A stretch of 64,000 nt of DNA from Pontederia crassipes (taxonomy: Eukaryota; Streptophyta; Magnoliopsida; Commelinales; Pontederiaceae), in NCBI GenBank assembly GCA_030549335.1, contig CM060184.1, forward strand, positions 41,991,909-42,055,908. The letters are read 5' to 3'. Within the stretch, counting starts at the first letter, position 1. Every line of letters begins with the position of its first letter. The notes under the pieces were generated by a model that was given only the letters and a program-made list of their open reading frames with translations, ran no database searches and was not told the DNA's origin. Shown here one piece after another: positions 59,828 to 64,000 of the stretch. A program made the translations under genes and the position numbers.

Positions 59828-62071
59828 ATCATAAACACATACCTGAGAAGAGGAGCCTATGATTGTGTGATGTCCCTTTTTGTTGCGTTTACTTTTTGCT
59901 ACACTTTTCTTTGATTGTGACATTGAAATTTCGACGCCAGATTTAATCCTTCCTACCTTTTTGGGTTTTCCTTTTGATTTTACGCGAGAAGGATCATGTA
60001 TTGATGTGTCAATGGAACTAATAGGAGCATTAACAAGTGATAATTTTTTCACAAAATCTTCCACAAGTATAGAAGCAACATCGAAATGCTCAGCTGTTCA
60101 CAAGCCCATTTCGTTAGCCATCATCATATTGTATTTGTAATCTAATTTTTGAATTGGACTTATAATGCGTAACATTTAACATTTCATATGCATTATTATG
60201 AACTGCTCGTGCCTTAGAGTATCGTACATACAATGTCCAACGACATAGGATGTATTAATCAGGTATTCTTATAACCCTTTCCGCATTCATGACACATAAA
60301 ATGTGAGAACAGAATATTTCGTCTCGCTCAAACTATTTGCAAGTACAATTGACAGAAACAATTGGTTCATCATTGTACACGACAATGTTCCGTCCTTTGT
60401 TTTCAGTACCTCCCAAGTACATAGAATAGACAGCCCTGTGTGATATGTCCTCTATTTTGGTATAATGAAAATCAAACATATGCAAGAATTACTTTTGGAA
60501 CAAGAAAAATTTTTCTGAGTATAGATTGAACCTGCATGCAATTCTAATTGATTTCTTGTAATTACGGCAGTCGCACTATTCATGCACTTGAAATCTTCTC
60601 GCTCTTTCGCCTCTCGACGAGAAAAAATTGCCTTGTCATATTGGTGTACAAAATCAATTAAGGACATATTGGAATTCACGTAACCATAAAAAAAACATTG
60701 ATACTTTCGGATCTCTGAGTTGTGTGCATGTCTGCTGCGAATACATCCTTCAAATAAATTGATGCCCAATGACGCCGCTTTTCATACATAATGGCAAGCC
60801 AATGATCTTCTTGAATATCATATTTTTCTTTCAATGGCAGCCGAGTTTCGTCAAATTCTTCTGTACTTGGAGACCCATGAATCCAACTCTGATAATCTGA
60901 TTCAAAGCCATCTTGAGCATACAAATCATGAGGATTGGTCATTGCATTTTTTTTAATATGCCATATGCAATACATGTGGCGTGTATTTGGAAATACCTTT
61001 CGAATTACATTGTGCATGGCGATATCTTGATATGTAATTATGCATGTAGGATGTCTTCCATACATACATTTCAGTCATGTTTCAAATAACCACACAAATG
61101 TGTTTTCTGTTTCATCGGCTAATAAAGCACAACCAAATAAAATTGATTGTCTATGATGATTTACACTTGTCAAAGGGGCAAACGACATGCACAATTTGTT
61201 CGTCCTATATGTTGTGTCAAAACTTACCACATCTCCAAATGTGCAATAACTATCTCTTGATCTTGAATCTGCCCAGAAGACACTCCTTGCCATGCTACTT
61301 TCATCAACTTCCCATTCAAAGACAAATCTTTCATCATGGTGCATTTTACTTTGTAAGTATTTGATGACACATAAACATTCTTCCCCAACATTATTCTTTC
61401 GTGTCCTTTTCAAATGGTCCATCACATCCTGAGGCGTAATCAATGGGTCACCAGAATAGTTTATGACTCTGGCAATTGTACTCGGACCCATCCCAACATC
61501 ATGTAAGTTTTTTATTACTCCCTTAGAAGAATCCACATTTATGTTGTGTGAGCGTAATCTTTCAACCTTTGTCGAAGTAGCAAGAAGATGTGTGTGCTCT
61601 TCTTTAAATTTTTTTACCTCCCACATTTCATTTGTTCTCATTGCAACTTGCAAGCGAGTTTCACAACCAAAACGAACATCTCTTGTTCTTTTCACTTGCT
61701 TTTCCATTTCCTTCTCAATAATTTTCTTGTGCCCTTCTTTTGAACATACGAGCAATCTACTAATGACTACTTTTGTTCTTTTATTCTTTCCAGTAAAAGA
61801 TTTTCGCACAGAGAACCCAACAACTTTAGCATATCGATTATGGTACTCATACGCTTCATTTTCACTAACAAAGATCATGCCCAAGTATGGTTTTATAGCA
61901 TCCATGTTCAAAGTACTAACAATTCCTTCATTCTGATTTCTGTTAACAAATATTCAAAGGTATCAACTGTTTAAAAATAGCATTTAAACATTCGCTACTC
62001 ACAATTATATACCTTAGTTGTGTGTCAGATAATTCTTCGGATCCTACTTGCTGCAAGTTCATTGAATCCAT
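59828..62071 (-). pseudogene. FAR1/MURA-type MULE transposase, broken
   Basis: Exon 1 is 62071-62013 (MDSMNLQQVGSEELSDTQL, donor GTATAT). Exon 2 starts at 61939. It includes a FAR1 DNA-binding domain (about 61890-61600, YEYHNRYAKVVGFSVRKS) and a MULE transposase catalytic domain with DVVSFDTTYRTNKL (about 61230) and TRHMYCIWHIKKNA. A SWIM zinc finger CTC...CSH lies near 60340-60300, followed by a C-terminal SKGKPKKVGRIKSGVE tail near 59950. Lesions: TGA in place of a Trp codon at about 61073; a frameshift in a T8 run near 60690; TAA near 60490; TAG inside the SWIM finger near 60340. In autonomous elements this protein binds the TIRs and cuts and pastes the element. Another intron probably begins at 59842 (GTATGTG), so the last exon is not placed. 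Confidence 0.85.
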
Positions 62072-62224
62072 TGTAATAGGCTATTTAGCATGATGAAAGT
62101 CGCAAACCAATTAACATGAATATTTAAACTTGTACACGCTAAACTAATATGGATTGCAGAAACTATGGACATCCAATTTCTATGATTTCGACAACTCAGT
62201 TACAAATGAATGTCCTACATACCT

Positions 62225-62770
62225 ACAAGATTTGACTGACCAAGTGGCAGCGTCGGGTGGGGTTGACGGCGTCGGGCAGGGCAGGTGGCGTCGGGCAAGG
62301 CAAGGCGGCGTGGGGCAAGATGACATCAAACTGGGCGGTGTTAAGAGGCATGAGGCAGGGTGCCATGGCGCAAGAGGCATCCAGCAAGCTGGCGGCATTG
62401 GTGTCCAAGTCAAATAGAAGGGGCTGTGGGAGAAGAAGATCTTTCAACCAAAGGTAAAGGAAAGGGAAAATGAGGGAAAAGAAAATGGGAAGAGAGGTGA
62501 ACCTTGTCCAGTTCGGTGGCTTCGCCGACATGGGTGCGCCAGCAGCGGCGTCTTCTAGGGTTTTTAAAATGTGTGGCTTCGACGATGGCTTGTGTCCTTC
62601 ACAGTCGACATGTGTGGGCTCCAGCGTGTACTCTTCGTCAACGACGGGCAACGGCTGTTGTAGGTTGCATCGCCTGAGGGCATTCTGGTGGTGACTTTCG
62701 TTCGAGGTGGAGAAAGCGAAGATTGGAAGAATATCCAGCTTTCATTCGAGGTGGAGAAAGCTCAGGATCA
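62225..62770. other. GC-rich block inside the right end of the MULE
   Basis: GGCGTCGGGCAGGG-like repeats at 62250-62330. An open but compositionally driven stretch lies at 62500-62690. A direct repeat of TTCRTTCGAGGTGGAGAAAG is at 62698 and 62743. It is upstream of the transposase ATG (62071), so it may include its promoter. No family recognised. Confidence 0.5.
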
Positions 62771-62868
62771 AAAAACAAAATTGGTCCCAAAAATTAACTA
62801 GACAGGGCGCACGCCTTAAACCAGAAATAAACTGCGCATTTTTCTTCAAAAAAAGGGAGATCAAAATC

Positions 62869-62941
62869 CAGCCGTCGATCTTCAAATGGACACAAGACCA
62901 CAGGTGTGGCCCCTAAAATGGTCCACAAGCTCCTTAATCCC
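62869..62941 (-). repeat. MULE right terminal inverted repeat
   Basis: Complement of 56804-56876 with about six differences; ends ...CTCCTTAATCCC at 62941. Confidence 0.9.
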
Positions 62942-63855
62942 ATTTTTTTTAATAGATGGACGATGCTAGGAGGGGTATTGTCCCAAAAAGACTTTTTTTA
63001 AAGAAAATATTCTCAATGAAAAGATTCATAGATCATGGTACAAAATACTGTCGAGGGTCCGTCAACCTAAAAATGCTCGCCATTTTGGCGGCCAAAATGA
63101 GCTAAAAAGTCAGCAGAATTTGAGGTTCATGGGCAAAATACAAGTAAAGATGGTGAAAGACAGTCAATAAGGTTTCGAACATCAAAGATTATGTTGTGAA
63201 TCTGCCACGGGCAATTGCAAGTATTCCTGATGATGTGAACGAGGCTCTCCGAATCGGTGCAGATCTTGACGTGGGTGATCCGGCGGAAGAGAATAGCAAG
63301 GAGAAGCGCCTAGGCCTCGGCATGAAGGGCAGAGATAGCAGAAATAGCACCAGCACCTGCAAAAATAAAATTACCATTGTAAGTCCGGAGCAGAAAACCA
63401 TAGCCCCCACACGAGCTGGCTCTGCAGAAGGAGCCATCCGAATTGAGTTGAACCCGATTCGGAGGGGGGCCTCCCACTAAACCCATAGAGGATCCTGGGG
63501 GTAGAGGGAGAGGGGGTGAGGTGCCTCGGGAGCATAGGAGGCGGAGGTGTTAAATTCATAAGAACTGGTAACGACTCTTTCCCAGATCATATTGATGATT
63601 GCATGCCTTGATCGGAAGTGGATATCGTTCCTCAGACAGTAGGAAAAAATTGAGAGAAAAAGTTGTCTAGCAGTGGCACCCTCCTGGATGCACGAACTAG
63701 AATCCCAAGAGGAGAAGAACTGAAAGGTGAATTGTAGTTTATGTTGAAAAGTGAACCATAATTGAAGCGTAATGGGACAGGAGAAGAATAAGTGGGATGC
63801 AGTTTCAGTGGCCAAGCCACAGAGGGAGCAAAGTGGGTCAGTCATAGGAGTAAAC
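62942..63855 (-). pseudogene. L1-type LINE 3' end (zf-RVT and RNase H)
   Basis: On the minus strand, 63845 onward reads a reverse-transcriptase zinc-binding domain (CSLCGLATETASHLFFSCP). A linker and an RNase H-like domain follow (LHAEAEALLLAI about 63330; KICTDSESLVHII about 63260). The very end has FWDNTPPSIVHLL-like sequence, then an oligo(A) (T run at 62943-62950 on the plus strand). This is the usual end of plant L1 ORF2. Stops and frame changes are present. The upstream part is cut off at 63855 by an LTR. Confidence 0.75.
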
Positions 63856-64000
63856 TGTCACGACCCTGATTTAACCCACGAGTTAAACTAGAGTTCGCGA
63901 CTCATTAAGGACGATCAAATAAAATTATGAAGAAATACGAAAACATGATGTAATTTACTCTTCCTATAACAATATAAGAGTAAAAAATATATATCATTAA
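63856..64000 (+). repeat. Start of an LTR inserted in the LINE
   Basis: LINE coding sequence ends abruptly at 63855 and TGTCACGACCCTGATTTAAC begins, a common start (or complementary end) for plant gypsy LTRs. The flanking 5 bp are TAAAC; the other end lies outside the window. Confidence 0.55.

Larger units (their letters stand above)
56804..62941 (-). mobile_element. Mutator-like element (MULE), about 6.1 kb, with FAR1/MURA pseudogene
   Basis: Terminal inverted repeats of about 73 bp (56804-56876 and 62869-62941) begin GGGATTAAGGAGCTTGTGGA and differ at about six positions. Flanks ATTTTTTTA (56795-56803) and ATTTTTTTT (62942-62950) fit a 9-bp target duplication with one change. The interior has a GC-rich repetitive block (57.0-57.65 kb), non-coding AT-rich DNA, the transposase pseudogene (minus), and a second GC-rich block (62.23-62.70 kb). 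The transposase has several lesions, so the element is not autonomous. Confidence 0.85.

Noticed and set aside
61077-61936. Plus-strand ORFs of 95 and 157 aa
   Set aside because: Antisense shadows of the MULE transposase pseudogene.

Overview
This window is nuclear DNA from a flowering plant. The evidence is spliced GT-AG genes with long AT-rich introns, plant-type repeats (Ty1/copia, Sirevirus, Tekay-like chromovirus, L1 LINE, Au-type SINE, hAT and Mutator elements), and a plastid-targeting-type N terminus on one gene. The strongly GC-rich, GC3-rich, intronless calmodulin-like gene beside AT-rich introns points to a monocot, probably not a grass. That is an inference and the species cannot be named from the sequence.

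Layout. 1-40.8 kb is a graveyard of nested, decayed repeats. In order it holds: the 3' end of a large LTR (1-1005); a reverse-strand Tekay-like gypsy element (about 1006-8251); a plus-strand copia element (about 10.3-17.3 kb) whose gag is split by a second copy of the large LTR; the LTR of an inverted copia element (about 17.48-18.0 kb); hAT-like and foldback elements (18.3-22.5 kb); a Sirevirus with one 5' LTR and an extra downstream ORF (22.9-30.3 kb); a copia gag remnant carrying a hAT MITE (30.6-32.0 kb); a reverse copia remnant (32.07-35.2 kb); a Sirevirus solo LTR with perfect TSDs (35593-36927); and another plus-strand copia remnant (37.2-39.6 kb). All their reading frames are broken.

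41-56.2 kb is a gene island with three genes I believe are intact. A four-EF-hand calmodulin-like protein (plus strand, single exon, 41267-41758) converges on a TMEM33/Pom33 homologue (minus, 8 coding exons, 46972-43593). Upstream of that lies an HDDC2/YfbR-type HD-domain 5'-deoxynucleotidase (minus, 8 exons, 56144-49098). I assembled both spliced genes by hand and every exon phase closes (267 and 259 aa). No shared pathway is evident. The HDDC2 introns carry a SINE whose target duplication is the exon 5 splice donor, and a hAT MITE.

56.8-62.94 kb is a complete Mutator-like element with about 73-bp terminal inverted repeats, a 9-bp near-identical TSD, a FAR1/MURA transposase pseudogene and GC-rich repetitive DNA inside both ends. 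It sits in the oligo(A) tail of a reverse-strand L1 LINE (about 62.95-63.86 kb). The LINE is itself cut by an LTR that runs off the window. I saw no tRNA, rRNA, CRISPR or organellar sequence, and no convincing undescribed biochemical system; the interest lies in the nested-repeat architecture.
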